Assembly (NCBI GenBank): GCA_902573465.1
Contig: CACGJX010000003.1
Coordinates: 62,001 to 126,000 of the forward strand
Source of the DNA: an uncultured Pelagibacteraceae bacterium
GTDB taxonomy: Bacteria > Pseudomonadota > Alphaproteobacteria > Pelagibacterales > Pelagibacteraceae
Direction: 5' to 3'
Length of the DNA: 64,000 nucleotides
Shown here one piece after another: positions 46,718 to 56,479 of the stretch. Positions within the stretch are counted from its first letter, which is position 1. Each line of letters opens with the position of its first letter. The notes below the pieces were generated by a model. It worked only from the letters and a program-made list of their open reading frames with translations, was not told where the DNA came from and made no database searches. Made by a program: the position numbers and the translations under genes.

Positions 46718-47089
46718 ATGAAAAAAATTATTATAATTTTATCTTTTTTCATCTTTACATCTGCTAATGCAGAAATAAGTGATAACGATAAATCAAAAGC
46801 ATGGGATTGCGTTGGTATTTATATGGCTAACTACTTTCTGCCATCAGGTGAAAAATTTGAGTATGGAATGAAAGAAAAATCAATTTCAACTGTGAAAGTT
46901 TTAAAAACCTACGCTCTTGAAATAGGTATTCCAGAAAAAGATTGGGATGCTGGAGTAAACAAAGCAGTTGATAAACATTACGGTTCCAAATACGACAAAG
47001 CTAAAACTGACAAATGTCATACGTTTGTTGAAGCTTTGGTTCCTAATGGAGCTGAAAGAGTAAAAAAAGTAGTTCAAACTTTATATTAG
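46718..47089 (+). CDS. Small secreted protein of unknown function
   Basis: 123 aa; signal peptide MKKIIIILSFFIFTSANA; two mature Cys. Confidence 0.65.
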   Translation: MKKIIIILSFFIFTSANAEISDNDKSKAWDCVGIYMANYFLPSGEKFEYGMKEKSISTVKVLKTYALEIGIPEKDWDAGVNKAVDKHYGSKYDKAKTDKCHTFVEALVPNGAERVKKVVQTLY

Positions 47090-47099
47090 GGAGAAATTT

Positions 47100-47384
47100 A
47101 TGGAAAAAGAAATGTTAGTAGTAGCTAAATTAAAAGAGGGAATGTTTGAAAAATTTATGGGATTTATGCAATCACCTGAAGGTTTAGCAGAAAGAGCAAA
47201 AGTTGCAGTAGTAGAAAAAACAATTGGAACAGTAACACCAGATAAAAGCACCGTTATGTTTAAGATTTTTTGTACTGACGAGGCAGCTCTATATAAATTT
47301 ATAGAGGGAACTGAAGTATCAAAACCTATTATGTCAGCAGTATTAGATAGTTACTCAGTTTATCATTTAACCAAAGCAAAATAA
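47100..47384 (+). CDS. Small uncharacterised protein
   Basis: 94 aa between RBS-spaced neighbours; possible ferredoxin-like/dimeric alpha-beta barrel pattern. Confidence 0.6.
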   Translation: MEKEMLVVAKLKEGMFEKFMGFMQSPEGLAERAKVAVVEKTIGTVTPDKSTVMFKIFCTDEAALYKFIEGTEVSKPIMSAVLDSYSVYHLTKAK

Positions 47385-47397
47385 CTGAAAGGAAAAA

Positions 47398-47685
47398 ATG
47401 AAAAACTATATGGTAACTCACACTTTCAAATCGAAAGAAATGAAAGAAAAATTTAGTGAAACAGTAGCTTCAATGAAAATGGAAGACATTGTTAAATCAA
47501 TGACAAGTGATAAAGCAGCATGTCAAATGACTTGGAACACACCAGGTGATACAATGCAAATGTTTTGTTGGTGGAAAGCTAACAGTGAAGCGGATATTAA
47601 TAATCAATTGGGTCAAATGAATGATTTCTTTGAGCCACATAAATTTACTGAGTGTACTGACCAAGTGATGGACTATAACGCTTAA
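47398..47685 (+). CDS. Small uncharacterised protein
   Basis: 95 aa; preceded by gaaagga RBS; MKNYMVTHTFKSKEMKEKFSETVASM. Confidence 0.6.
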   Translation: MKNYMVTHTFKSKEMKEKFSETVASMKMEDIVKSMTSDKAACQMTWNTPGDTMQMFCWWKANSEADINNQLGQMNDFFEPHKFTECTDQVMDYNA

Positions 47686-47696
47686 AAGAGAAATTT

Positions 47697-48011
47697 ATGA
47701 AAGCAATCTATACAAGAACCATTGGTGTTTACGATGATAAACTTGATGAAGCTATGGAAATCTCTAAAGGTTTGGCAAAAGTTAGAAAAAAACATTATCC
47801 AGATCATGAAGTTTACTTTTCATTTCAAATTGGTGGTAACCCAAGGACGGTAAGAGAAACACTTGTGGGTGAGCAGTTTACTGATAAAGCATTTGAAAAT
47901 GATACAAACATGTCAGCTGATCCTGAATTCATTGAACTTCAGAAAAAAATGAAGGGTGTTTTTAAAGAAGGTACAATTCAGGATGAAATGAGAATGGTTT
48001 TTAACGATTAG
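47697..48011 (+). CDS. Small uncharacterised protein
   Basis: 104 aa; co-directional, 11-nt gap. Confidence 0.6.
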   Translation: MKAIYTRTIGVYDDKLDEAMEISKGLAKVRKKHYPDHEVYFSFQIGGNPRTVRETLVGEQFTDKAFENDTNMSADPEFIELQKKMKGVFKEGTIQDEMRMVFND

Positions 48012-48019
48012 GAGAAAAA

Positions 48020-48436
48020 ATGTTAGAAAAATTTAATGGGATATTTTATTTAATAATTTATTTAGTTCACTTTATTGGAGTTGGTGTTTACGCATTTCAA
48101 ACTATTTTTGGCACTAAAAGCTTCATGGAAAGATTTGGTATAGATCCAAGTGGAGCAATAATGATTAGAATGGCAGGAGCATTTATGCTCGCTGTATTTT
48201 TAATGTCAATCTATGTAGGTTTTATAAGACCTGGGGGTTTGGAAAACACATGGGGATTCTTAAATTTAGTTTTTATAAATAACCTATGTATTTTTTTATG
48301 TAATTTTTATTCTATTAAAATAAATAAAACAGGTGTGAATGAAAAAACTACAAACGAGGGTGTTATTGCACCGTTTGTATTTACAATTATGAGTGCAATT
48401 TTATGCTACGGTTTAGCTGATAAAATTTACACTTAA
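48020..48436 (+). CDS. Small polytopic membrane protein
   Basis: 138 aa with about four TM segments; RBS aggagaaaa. Confidence 0.65.
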   Translation: MLEKFNGIFYLIIYLVHFIGVGVYAFQTIFGTKSFMERFGIDPSGAIMIRMAGAFMLAVFLMSIYVGFIRPGGLENTWGFLNLVFINNLCIFLCNFYSIKINKTGVNEKTTNEGVIAPFVFTIMSAILCYGLADKIYT

Positions 48437-48723
48437 TGTCTGGGTTTGCAATATTCAACATAGAGGTAAAAAAACCTGAGGAATATAAAGAGTACGTAGA
48501 AAAAGTGAAACCGATTGCTGAAAAATTTGGTGGAGAATATATTGTTAGAGGTGGTGAAACAAAAGTATTAGAAGGAACTTGGGCATATCCTAGAACAGTT
48601 GTTATTAAATTTCCAAGTTATGACAAAGCTTTAGAGTGGTATAACTCTGATGAATACAAACCAATTAAACAAATCCGTTTAGAAAACTCGATTGGTAACG
48701 GAATAATAATTAAAGGAGTATAA
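48436..48723 (+). CDS. DUF1330 family protein
   Basis: 95 aa; EVKKPEEYKEYVEKVKPIAEKFGGEYIVRGGETKVLEGTWAYPRTVVIKFPSYDKALEWYNSDEYKPIKQIR. Confidence 0.88.
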   Translation: MSGFAIFNIEVKKPEEYKEYVEKVKPIAEKFGGEYIVRGGETKVLEGTWAYPRTVVIKFPSYDKALEWYNSDEYKPIKQIRLENSIGNGIIIKGV

Positions 48724-48724
48724 A

Positions 48725-49045
48725 ATGTCGATATTAAAAAGATATACTGATGCAATAGATAAAAAAGATGAGGCAACTATGAATGAACTTTTGCATGATG
48801 ATTTTAAATTCACGATGCATAAATCTGGAAATTCTTTAGGAAAAGCTGATGTTATAAAATGGGCAATGAGTGGAGATATCAATCAAGATAAAACTAGGGT
48901 TGTATATGAAAATGATGAAGTGGGTGTACACCATTCTTTTGTTACATTTAATGACGGAAATGTTGAAGCTGTAATGGCGGTTTATAGATATAAAGACGGA
49001 AAAATTGTTAGTTTAGAAACTGGCGCTACTCCAATGTCTAAGTAA
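48725..49045 (+). CDS. NTF2/SnoaL-like family protein
   Basis: 106 aa; LKRYTDAIDKKDEATMNELLHDDFKFTMHKSG, YRYKDGKIVSLE. Confidence 0.75.
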   Translation: MSILKRYTDAIDKKDEATMNELLHDDFKFTMHKSGNSLGKADVIKWAMSGDINQDKTRVVYENDEVGVHHSFVTFNDGNVEAVMAVYRYKDGKIVSLETGATPMSK

Positions 49046-49594
49046 GTGAAAAAAATTTCATTCATTTTTATTTTTTTCTTATTTTCATCGTCTTTATTGG
49101 CTGACGATAATAAAAAAGAAATTGATAAATTATTTGTTCAATTAAAAAGTGCTTTAAACTTTGAAAATTCAAAAAAAATAGAGGATAAAATTTGGGATCT
49201 TTGGACTACTCATCCAACTAAAAATAATTTAACAAAGTTATTAGCTGATGGTTCATCTGCAATGATGGAGAATAAACTTGATGCTGCATATGATAAATTT
49301 ACTGAAGTCATTAAACTTGATCCTAATTGGGCAGAAGCTTGGAATAAAAGAGCAACGGTATTATATTTAATGGGTAAATACGAGCTATCACAAGCTGATA
49401 TTGACAAAGTGCTTTTGATGGAAAAAAGACATTTCGGTGCACTAACAGGCCAAGGTTTAGTTCAAACAGCTTTAAAAAACTACGAAAAAGCTATTGATAG
49501 TTACATTGAAGCTCATAAAGTTCATCCGTTTTTGAAGTCTCCTATGATTATGATGGAAAAGCTTCAAATCGAATTGCAGAAACAAAGTATTTAA
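49046..49594 (+). CDS. Secreted TPR-repeat protein
   Basis: 182 aa, GTG start; signal peptide ISFIFIFFLFSSSLLA; KFTEVIKLDPNWAEAWNKRATVLYLMGKYELSQADIDKVL. Confidence 0.8.
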   Translation: MKKISFIFIFFLFSSSLLADDNKKEIDKLFVQLKSALNFENSKKIEDKIWDLWTTHPTKNNLTKLLADGSSAMMENKLDAAYDKFTEVIKLDPNWAEAWNKRATVLYLMGKYELSQADIDKVLLMEKRHFGALTGQGLVQTALKNYEKAIDSYIEAHKVHPFLKSPMIMMEKLQIELQKQSI

Positions 49595-49596
49595 AA

Positions 49597-49818
49597 ATGT
49601 TTCCAAAAAAATATTCTAACCTTTTATTTATATTAGTTATGGGATTTGGGATGAGTCTTTTAATGACACTAATAATTACTTATATAAATACTGGAATGGA
49701 TAATGAGTATGTCGACCGTTTTTTTAAAGCATGGTCAGTAAGTCTTCCAATTGCAATAATTGCTGCTCTTCTTGTAGGTCCCCCGATTAAAAAATTTGTA
49801 GATAAAATTACCAAATAA
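49597..49818 (+). CDS. DUF2798-like two-TM protein
   Basis: 73 aa; LFILVMGFGMSLLMTLIITYINTGMDNEYVDRFFKAWSVSLPIAIIAALLVGPPIKKFVDKI. Confidence 0.75.
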   Translation: MFPKKYSNLLFILVMGFGMSLLMTLIITYINTGMDNEYVDRFFKAWSVSLPIAIIAALLVGPPIKKFVDKITK

Positions 49819-49833
49819 GAATATCTTTTATTT

Positions 49834-50169
49834 GTGAGTAACGTTATAGCTTTTCTAATTCTTATACTTGCTGTCATATTAGGTACTGCAGCAAATAGTT
49901 TTGCAAAAAGTGCAAATGGTTTCACATTGTTAGTTCCTAGTTTAATTACTGCAATCACAATAATTGGTTGCATGTTTACTCTTTCAATAGTGATGAAAAC
50001 TATACCTGTTGGTATTACCTACGCATCTTTTGCTGGTTTATGTATCGTGGCGACTTCGATTGTTGGAATATATAAATTCAATCAAGTACCTGATCTATTC
50101 ACAATCATTGGTTTGATATTAATTATATCAGGAGTCTTAATTGTTAATCTGCTGGGTAAAACAGGATAA
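49834..50169 (+). CDS. SMR (small multidrug resistance) family protein, first of pair
   Basis: 111 aa, GTG start; four TMs; IPVGITYASFAGLCIVATSIVGIYKFNQVPDLFTIIGLILIISGVLIVNLL aligns with SMR C-terminal half. Confidence 0.75.
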   Translation: MSNVIAFLILILAVILGTAANSFAKSANGFTLLVPSLITAITIIGCMFTLSIVMKTIPVGITYASFAGLCIVATSIVGIYKFNQVPDLFTIIGLILIISGVLIVNLLGKTG

Positions 50170-50172
50170 TTT

Positions 50173-50508
50173 ATGGCAAATTTATCTGGTTATATCTTTT
50201 TAGCTTTAGCAATACTTCTTGGAATAACTTCAAATGGTTTTTTAAAATCAACTAATGGATTTACAATAATTGGGCCAACTATTTTTTGTATCATATCTAT
50301 AGTTGCTTGTATTTTTTGTTTATCTAAAGCAATGAATATTATTCCAGTTGGTTTTACTTATGCAACATATGGAGGTTTAACGATTACTGCAGTAACACTA
50401 TTTGGTGTTTTTAAATATCAGCAAATTCCAAACTTGTATGGGATTATTGGAATAAGTTTAATAATTATTGGTGTAATTCTTTTAAATACTTTGGGTAAAA
50501 CTAGCTAG
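50173..50508 (+). CDS. SMR family protein, second of pair
   Basis: 111 aa; same length and pattern as upstream paralogue: IPVGFTYATYGGLTITAVTLFGVFKYQQIPNLYGIIGISLIIIGVILLNTLGKT. Confidence 0.75.
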   Translation: MANLSGYIFLALAILLGITSNGFLKSTNGFTIIGPTIFCIISIVACIFCLSKAMNIIPVGFTYATYGGLTITAVTLFGVFKYQQIPNLYGIIGISLIIIGVILLNTLGKTS

Positions 50509-51304
50509 AAACTGGTTTTAAAATTTTAAGCATTTTTTTATGTAAATTATTATTAGATGAGCAAATAATATTTCCAGCTTTCTTGGCATCATCATTTTTC
50601 CAAGTCGAGACAATCCCTTTTGCAGCCTCAATAATTGGTATTAAGGCATGAATATCCCAAATTTTATTTCCACATTGAATAACAACATCAAGTTTACCCT
50701 CAGCAAAATGAGAATAACTTAAAGCATCCGAGCATGGAAATTGCATTCTTTTTAAAATTTGAGGAATTTTTTTTTGTTTATTTAATGACAGACTGCCGTG
50801 AAATGCTGCTGACAATTTCATTTTAGAATAAGTTGCTTTTTGATTAACAAGTATTTTCTTTTTCTTTCCATTTTCTGAAACATACGCAGAATTAAATGAG
50901 GTATTAAAATAAAACTTTTTAAGAATTGGAAAATTTGCAAGACCTACAACTGGGTTACCTTTATAATTTAAAGATATCAAATTACTCCAAGTTGGATTTC
51001 CTATCACAAATGATCGAGTTCCATCTATGGGATCTATAACCCATGAATAATCGCTTTTAGTTTTTTTATAGCCAAATTCTTCACCTATAATTTGGTGATT
51101 TGGAAACCTTTTTTTAATCTCATTTCTAATGAATCGTTCAAAAGCCTTGTCAGCAGTTGTTACAGGGTCATAACCGCTTCTAAGTTTATTCGATACTTTA
51201 AAGGGTTTATTTAATTTAGAGTAATAAAATCTAGTTAATTTCTTAGCTAAACTTTCAATGAACTTAGAATAAAGTTTATAATCTGATGATTTTAAAATTT
51301 GCAC
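50501..51304 (-). CDS. Inositol monophosphatase family protein (possible histidinol-phosphatase)
   Basis: 267 aa; IIGEEFGYKKTKSDYSWVIDPIDGTRSFVIGNPTW; C-terminal WDIHALIPIIEAAKG. Confidence 0.88.
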   Translation of the reverse strand: MQILKSSDYKLYSKFIESLAKKLTRFYYSKLNKPFKVSNKLRSGYDPVTTADKAFERFIRNEIKKRFPNHQIIGEEFGYKKTKSDYSWVIDPIDGTRSFVIGNPTWSNLISLNYKGNPVVGLANFPILKKFYFNTSFNSAYVSENGKKKKILVNQKATYSKMKLSAAFHGSLSLNKQKKIPQILKRMQFPCSDALSYSHFAEGKLDVVIQCGNKIWDIHALIPIIEAAKGIVSTWKNDDAKKAGNIICSSNNNLHKKMLKILKPVSS

Positions 51305-51369
51305 AACGCTCTAATACTATTTTATTACTATTGATTAAAGCAAAATTTTAAATAATGATTTAAAAATAC

Positions 51370-52470
51370 ATGAAATTAGAGTTAAAAGATAACAAAGTAT
51401 TTTTTGAAAATAAGGGTCATAAAAAAGAGATCCACCCATTTTGGCTTAGAGAAAGAGTTAACGGAGAAAACTTTGTTGATAAGTCTACTCAACAAAGATT
51501 ATTTGACCCAACTCAATTACCAGAAAACATTCAAATCAAAGATTTAAGCTTAAATAGTAATTTTTTAGAAATTAAATTCAATGATGGAGCTTCAACAAAG
51601 ATCTCTATAATTGATATTTTTAAGGAATTCTCAAATATTAATGATGTTAAACAAATTGAAAAAATAAAATGGGATTCTTCATTTAGAGATCAAAATACTT
51701 TCAAATTCAAAGAAAATTTATTTGAAACAGATGAGATGTACAAAGCCTTAATTAATTTTTATCAATATGGTTTTGTAATCTTTAAAAACGTGCCAACAAA
51801 AAATAATTTTATTATAAACTTTGCAAATTCTATAGGAAGTGTGAGACGTACAAACTTTGGTGAGTTTTTTAATGTAAAATCAAAACCAAATCCAAATGAC
51901 TTAGCTTACACTTCTTTACCTTTGGCTCCTCATACTGATAATCCATATAGAAATCCTGTGCCATGTATTCAAATGCTTCATTGTATAGAAAATGAAGTTA
52001 CTGGAGGTTTATCAACTCTAGTTGATGGATATACTGTTTCTGAGAAACTTAAAAAAGATTTTCCAGAATATTATAAAATTTTAACTGAGGTAAAGATACG
52101 TTTTCAATTTATTGATGAAAGTGTGATTTTAGAGGATTGGGCTGAAATGATCCAGTTAGATGAAAACAGTAATTTCAAACAAGTACGTTTTAGTCCAAGA
52201 TTAGATTTTGTCCCATTAATTGATAAAGAAAAACTAGAATTATTTTATTCTGCAAGAAAAAAAATATCTGAACTCTATAACTCAGAAAATTTTAGAATAG
52301 AATTTAAACTTCTTCCAGGGGATCTGTTAATGATGGATAACTATAGATTATTGCATGGCAGAACCACTTATGATGCTAATGAGGGAAATCGTTTTCTTCA
52401 GGGATGTTATATTGATTATGATAGCACTGAGGGAAGGCTTAAACATTTAAAAAGAAAATTTAATTATTAG
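51370..52470 (+). CDS. TauD/TfdA-family dioxygenase, gamma-butyrobetaine hydroxylase-like
   Basis: 366 aa; N-terminal DUF971-like region (IHPFWLRERV...DPTQLP), HTDNPYRNPVPCIQMLHC (HxD), LLHGRTTYD. Confidence 0.85.
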   Translation: MKLELKDNKVFFENKGHKKEIHPFWLRERVNGENFVDKSTQQRLFDPTQLPENIQIKDLSLNSNFLEIKFNDGASTKISIIDIFKEFSNINDVKQIEKIKWDSSFRDQNTFKFKENLFETDEMYKALINFYQYGFVIFKNVPTKNNFIINFANSIGSVRRTNFGEFFNVKSKPNPNDLAYTSLPLAPHTDNPYRNPVPCIQMLHCIENEVTGGLSTLVDGYTVSEKLKKDFPEYYKILTEVKIRFQFIDESVILEDWAEMIQLDENSNFKQVRFSPRLDFVPLIDKEKLELFYSARKKISELYNSENFRIEFKLLPGDLLMMDNYRLLHGRTTYDANEGNRFLQGCYIDYDSTEGRLKHLKRKFNY

Positions 52471-53048
52471 GATAAATTTTCTATCTGTTTCTCAGCCTCT
52501 TTTATTGATTTTTCATAATCTAGGGACATTTGATCAGCACTTACTACCTCTACCTTTTCTATGCCAAAAAAATTTAAAATAAACTTCAACCAAGGAGTTA
52601 GAAAATCCTCATTGCTATTTAGCTTTGTCCCACCCGAAGTAATTACTAAATAAGCTTTCTTATTTTTTAGTAACCCTTCCCTTCTTCCATTGGGTTTAAA
52701 TCTAAAAGTTTCCCCTACTCTTGCTGCAAGATCTGACCAGGCTTTTAAAGTTGCTGGAGGTCCATAATTATAAATTGGAGCAGAAATGATTATAATATCA
52801 CTCTCTTTTAATTCTTTTACAAGTGTATCTGAAAGTTTGAACATTTTTTTATGGGTCTCTGTTTGATCTTTTGGATCTATTTTCATTCCTGACTCTGTTA
52901 AATTAGACACAAAAACCATTTCATCATTTAGATCTCTGTAAATAACTTCATCCTCAGGTTTTTTGATTTTATCCAAAAGTTTTTTTGCTAAAGCTCTTGA
53001 AGTTGAACCATCTTTTCTAGCACTAGAGTCTATTTGATAAATTTTCAT
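52467..53048 (-). CDS. FMN-dependent NADH-azoreductase-like flavodoxin-fold protein
   Basis: 193 aa; IDSSARKDGSTSRALAKKLLD, IISAPIYNYGPPATLKAWSDLAARVGETF. Confidence 0.85.
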   Translation of the reverse strand: MKIYQIDSSARKDGSTSRALAKKLLDKIKKPEDEVIYRDLNDEMVFVSNLTESGMKIDPKDQTETHKKMFKLSDTLVKELKESDIIIISAPIYNYGPPATLKAWSDLAARVGETFRFKPNGRREGLLKNKKAYLVITSGGTKLNSNEDFLTPWLKFILNFFGIEKVEVVSADQMSLDYEKSIKEAEKQIENLS

Positions 53049-53056
53049 AATTTAAT

Positions 53057-53764
53057 TTACCCAAAATTTTGTAAGAATGGAAAAATATTTAATAAATAAT
53101 ATCCCAAGGCTTGCAATTGGTTAGTTAATATCAAAATACCAGTAATTAGTAGAATTATTCCACCAATTTTTGATACTAAATTAATATTCTTTCTAAAATT
53201 TTTTGAAAAGATCAGGAACCTTTGTATTAAATAACCTGATAAAATAAACGGAATAGCTAATCCAATAGAATAAAAAGATAACAACAATATTCCTTGGCTT
53301 AAACTTTCCTCAGTTGCAGCTAAAACTAAAATAGATCCTAAAATAGGCCCAATACATGGTGTCCAACCAAATGCAAATGCCATTCCTATTAATATTGGGC
53401 TAAATATACTTTTATTAATATTTGTTTGAATTCTCTTTTCATAATTTAAAAATTTTAAATTTATTATTCCAATTATATGAAGCGATAAGACTATTATTAT
53501 TAATCCTGCAGCTATTCTTAACTCATAAGAATTTTCTAAAAAAATTTGTCCTAGAAAAGTTGAAGCAGCTCCAAAAGTTATAAAGACTAAAGAAAAACCA
53601 ACTGTAAATAGAATAATTGGAAATAAATTGATATTCTTTTTATCAACAAGCTCATTTATAGAACTTCCAGAAATATAAGAAATATAACCTGGTATGAGTG
53701 GTAAAACACATGGTGATAAAAAACTTATCAATCCAGCTCCAAATGCGATAATTAATTCAATCAT
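53057..53764 (-). CDS. ccdA: Cytochrome c biogenesis protein CcdA family
   Basis: 235 aa; GLISFLSPCVLPLIPGYISYISG, FGWTPCIGPILGSIL. Confidence 0.9.
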   Translation of the reverse strand: MIELIIAFGAGLISFLSPCVLPLIPGYISYISGSSINELVDKKNINLFPIILFTVGFSLVFITFGAASTFLGQIFLENSYELRIAAGLIIIVLSLHIIGIINLKFLNYEKRIQTNINKSIFSPILIGMAFAFGWTPCIGPILGSILVLAATEESLSQGILLLSFYSIGLAIPFILSGYLIQRFLIFSKNFRKNINLVSKIGGIILLITGILILTNQLQALGYYLLNIFPFLQNFG

Positions 53765-54612
53765 TATTTTTCTTTAACAACTTTCAATTTTTGTTCACCA
53801 AGATTATCTACTCTTAAAATCATTTCATCACCATCTTTTAAATAATCAGGTGGTGTCATCCCCATTCCTACTCCAGCAGGTGTACCTGTTGTTATAATAT
53901 CCCCTGGCATAAGAGTTATAAATTGACTGATATGTGAAATTAAGAAATTAAAATTAAAAATCATTAAACTGGTATTTCCAGTTTGTCTTCTTTTTCCATT
54001 AAGATCTAATGATAAATTTAAATTAAATAAATTATCAATTTCATCTTTTGTAACCAAATAGGGACCCACTGGTCCAAAGGTATCTCCAGATTTTCCTTTT
54101 ACCCATTGACCACCTCTATCTTTTTGCCATTCTCTTTCACTTATATCGTTACAAATACAATAACCTAATACATATTTTTGAGCTTCATCCTCTTTAACGT
54201 ATTTAGCTTTTCTTCCAATAACCATTGCAATTTCAACTTCGTGATCTAAAGACTTTGAATTTTTTGGTATTACAATATTATCATTTGGACCAACAATACA
54301 ATTTGGGGATTTATTAAAAACAATTGGCTCTTTTGGAGCATCAGAATTTGTTTCCTCTGCATGAGCCTTATAATTTAAACCTATTGCAATAAAATTTGCT
54401 GGTTTAATTACACAGGGTCCAATTCTGTGGTTCCCTTCAATCAATGGGAGTGAATTTAAATTTAGTTTTTTTATTTTGTCTAGATTTTCAAAATTTAAAT
54501 TCTCTGGTGTAAAATCAGTTATAGTATTTGAAAGGTTTCGAATATTATTTTGATTATCTAAAATTGCAGGTATTTCCTTACCATGCTCACCAACCCTTAA
54601 AAGTTTCATCAA
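53764..54612 (-). CDS. Fumarylacetoacetate hydrolase family protein
   Basis: 282 aa; IGLNYKAHAEE, LDHEVEIAMVIGRKAK, GYCICNDISEREWQ, GDIITTGTPAGVGMG. Confidence 0.9.
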   Translation of the reverse strand: MMKLLRVGEHGKEIPAILDNQNNIRNLSNTITDFTPENLNFENLDKIKKLNLNSLPLIEGNHRIGPCVIKPANFIAIGLNYKAHAEETNSDAPKEPIVFNKSPNCIVGPNDNIVIPKNSKSLDHEVEIAMVIGRKAKYVKEDEAQKYVLGYCICNDISEREWQKDRGGQWVKGKSGDTFGPVGPYLVTKDEIDNLFNLNLSLDLNGKRRQTGNTSLMIFNFNFLISHISQFITLMPGDIITTGTPAGVGMGMTPPDYLKDGDEMILRVDNLGEQKLKVVKEK

Positions 54613-56055
54613 TTAACCTTTAATTCCAAGATGAGTATATTTAATGTTTAGATAATCTTTTATTGCCATTGACCCACCTTCACGTCCATAACCACTTTGT
54701 TTAATTCCCCCAAAAGGTGCTTCTGCAATAGCTACCATAGGTGTGTTAACAGCGACTGAACCTGTTTCTAATTGTTCTGACGCAAGATGTGCTGTCTCCA
54801 TTGAGTTGGTGCATACATAACTACACAAACCAAGCTCATGATTATTAGCTCTTTTAATTACATCATCGAAAGATTTAAATGATAACATTGGAACCAATGG
54901 CCCAAAAGGCTCTTGTTTCATTATTGTAAAATCATCTTTTACATCATCAAATATTGTAGGTTCATAATAAAAACCTTTGTTAAATCCTGATGGTCTCTTT
55001 CCACCCAGTAAGACTTTTGCACCCTCTTGTTTAGTTTTTTCAACTAATTCCTCTATTTCATTCAGTCTCTTTTTTGTGGTTAATGGACCTAATTGAGTTG
55101 AAGGATCCATACCGTCACCTATTTTCAATTTTTTTGTTTTCTCGATAAATAAATTTACAAATTCGTCCTTTTTTCTCTCGTGAATATAAAATCTGTTAGG
55201 TGATATACAAACTTGACCATTGTTTCTAAATTTAGCAGCAATTGCCATATCAGCTGCTTTTTTAATATCAGCATCATCAAACACAATAAAAGGTGAATGA
55301 CCTGACAACTCCATTGTTACTCTTTGAACTTTATCTGCAGCTTGTTTTAATATTAGCTTTCCAACTCTCGATGATCCAGTTATAGAAATTTTTTTGACTA
55401 TATCTGAAGCTATCAATTGTTGAGCGATACTTGGTGGATCACCTGATAAAAGACTCACTACGCCTGGTGGGACACCACATTCTCTACATATATCAACCAT
55501 CTCCATTACAATTCCTGGAGTTATTACATCAGGTTTAACTATAACAGAACACCCAGCCGCTAATGCAGTTGAAATTTTTCTAGCAGATAATACTGCAGGA
55601 AAATTCCAAGGTGTTAATGCTGCAACGACACCAACTGGTTGATAGTAAACATGTACTCTTGTATCCTCAAATCTACTTTCAACAGTTTGTCCATAAATTC
55701 TTTTTGTTTCTTCGGCATTCCATTCAAAAATATCTGCAGCACCTCCTACTTCACCTTTAGCTTCTGCGAAAGGTTTTCCAACTTCTAATGTCATCCATTT
55801 AGCAAGCACATCTTGTTTCTCTCTCATTTTGTCTGCTATTCTTCTGATGATGTAAGATCTTTGCCAAGGAGCAGTTTTTTTCCAGACTTCTAATCCTTTT
55901 GCAGCAGAATTTAATGCTCTATCAACATCCTCTGGCGTAGCTTTAGAGGCTTTTCCCAAAACTTCTTCATTTGCTGGATTAATTACTTCGTAAGTTCCTC
56001 CATCTGATGATTTTTGCCATTTACCATCGATAAATTGTCCAAATTTTTCGTACAT
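54613..56055 (-). CDS. NAD(P)-dependent aldehyde dehydrogenase (succinate-semialdehyde dehydrogenase-like)
   Basis: 480 aa; VTMELSGHSPFIVFDDADIKKAADMAIAAKFRNNGQVCISPNRFYI, FGGIKQSGYGREGG. Confidence 0.9.
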   Translation of the reverse strand: MYEKFGQFIDGKWQKSSDGGTYEVINPANEEVLGKASKATPEDVDRALNSAAKGLEVWKKTAPWQRSYIIRRIADKMREKQDVLAKWMTLEVGKPFAEAKGEVGGAADIFEWNAEETKRIYGQTVESRFEDTRVHVYYQPVGVVAALTPWNFPAVLSARKISTALAAGCSVIVKPDVITPGIVMEMVDICRECGVPPGVVSLLSGDPPSIAQQLIASDIVKKISITGSSRVGKLILKQAADKVQRVTMELSGHSPFIVFDDADIKKAADMAIAAKFRNNGQVCISPNRFYIHERKKDEFVNLFIEKTKKLKIGDGMDPSTQLGPLTTKKRLNEIEELVEKTKQEGAKVLLGGKRPSGFNKGFYYEPTIFDDVKDDFTIMKQEPFGPLVPMLSFKSFDDVIKRANNHELGLCSYVCTNSMETAHLASEQLETGSVAVNTPMVAIAEAPFGGIKQSGYGREGGSMAIKDYLNIKYTHLGIKG

Positions 56056-56156
56056 AAATTCAATTTAACATTACTATAGGTTGTGTCTACTATGTAATTT
56101 TTACACATTAATTATCTTTGATTAGATGATACTCTTTTAGAAAAAAGGAGTTCAAG

Positions 56157-56474
56157 ATGAAAGCATATATAATGGGTAATTACACTGAAAAAGCTTTTCA
56201 GGGTTTTTTAAAAGATCCAACGAGTGATAGAAAAGCTGTTGTAGAACAATTAACAAAAGCTATGGGTGGAACAATGCATAGCATGGATATTGTTAGAGGT
56301 TCTTATGATTTTGTAGTTGTTACTGACGTTCCAAGTTTTGATGATTTTGCAGCAATTAAATTGGTTGTTGAAGCATCAGGAGCTGTAAAAAACTTAACAA
56401 TGCTTGAGGCAATTGATTTTACAAAAGCTACAACAAAAGCTAGTAAAATTGGTTACAAAGCCCCGGGTCAATAA
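56157..56474 (+). CDS. GYD domain protein
   Basis: 105 aa; GNYTEKAFQGFLKDPTSDRKAVVEQLTKAMGGTMHSMDIVRGSYDFVVVTDVP. Confidence 0.85.
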   Translation: MKAYIMGNYTEKAFQGFLKDPTSDRKAVVEQLTKAMGGTMHSMDIVRGSYDFVVVTDVPSFDDFAAIKLVVEASGAVKNLTMLEAIDFTKATTKASKIGYKAPGQ

Positions 56475-56479
56475 TCTTT

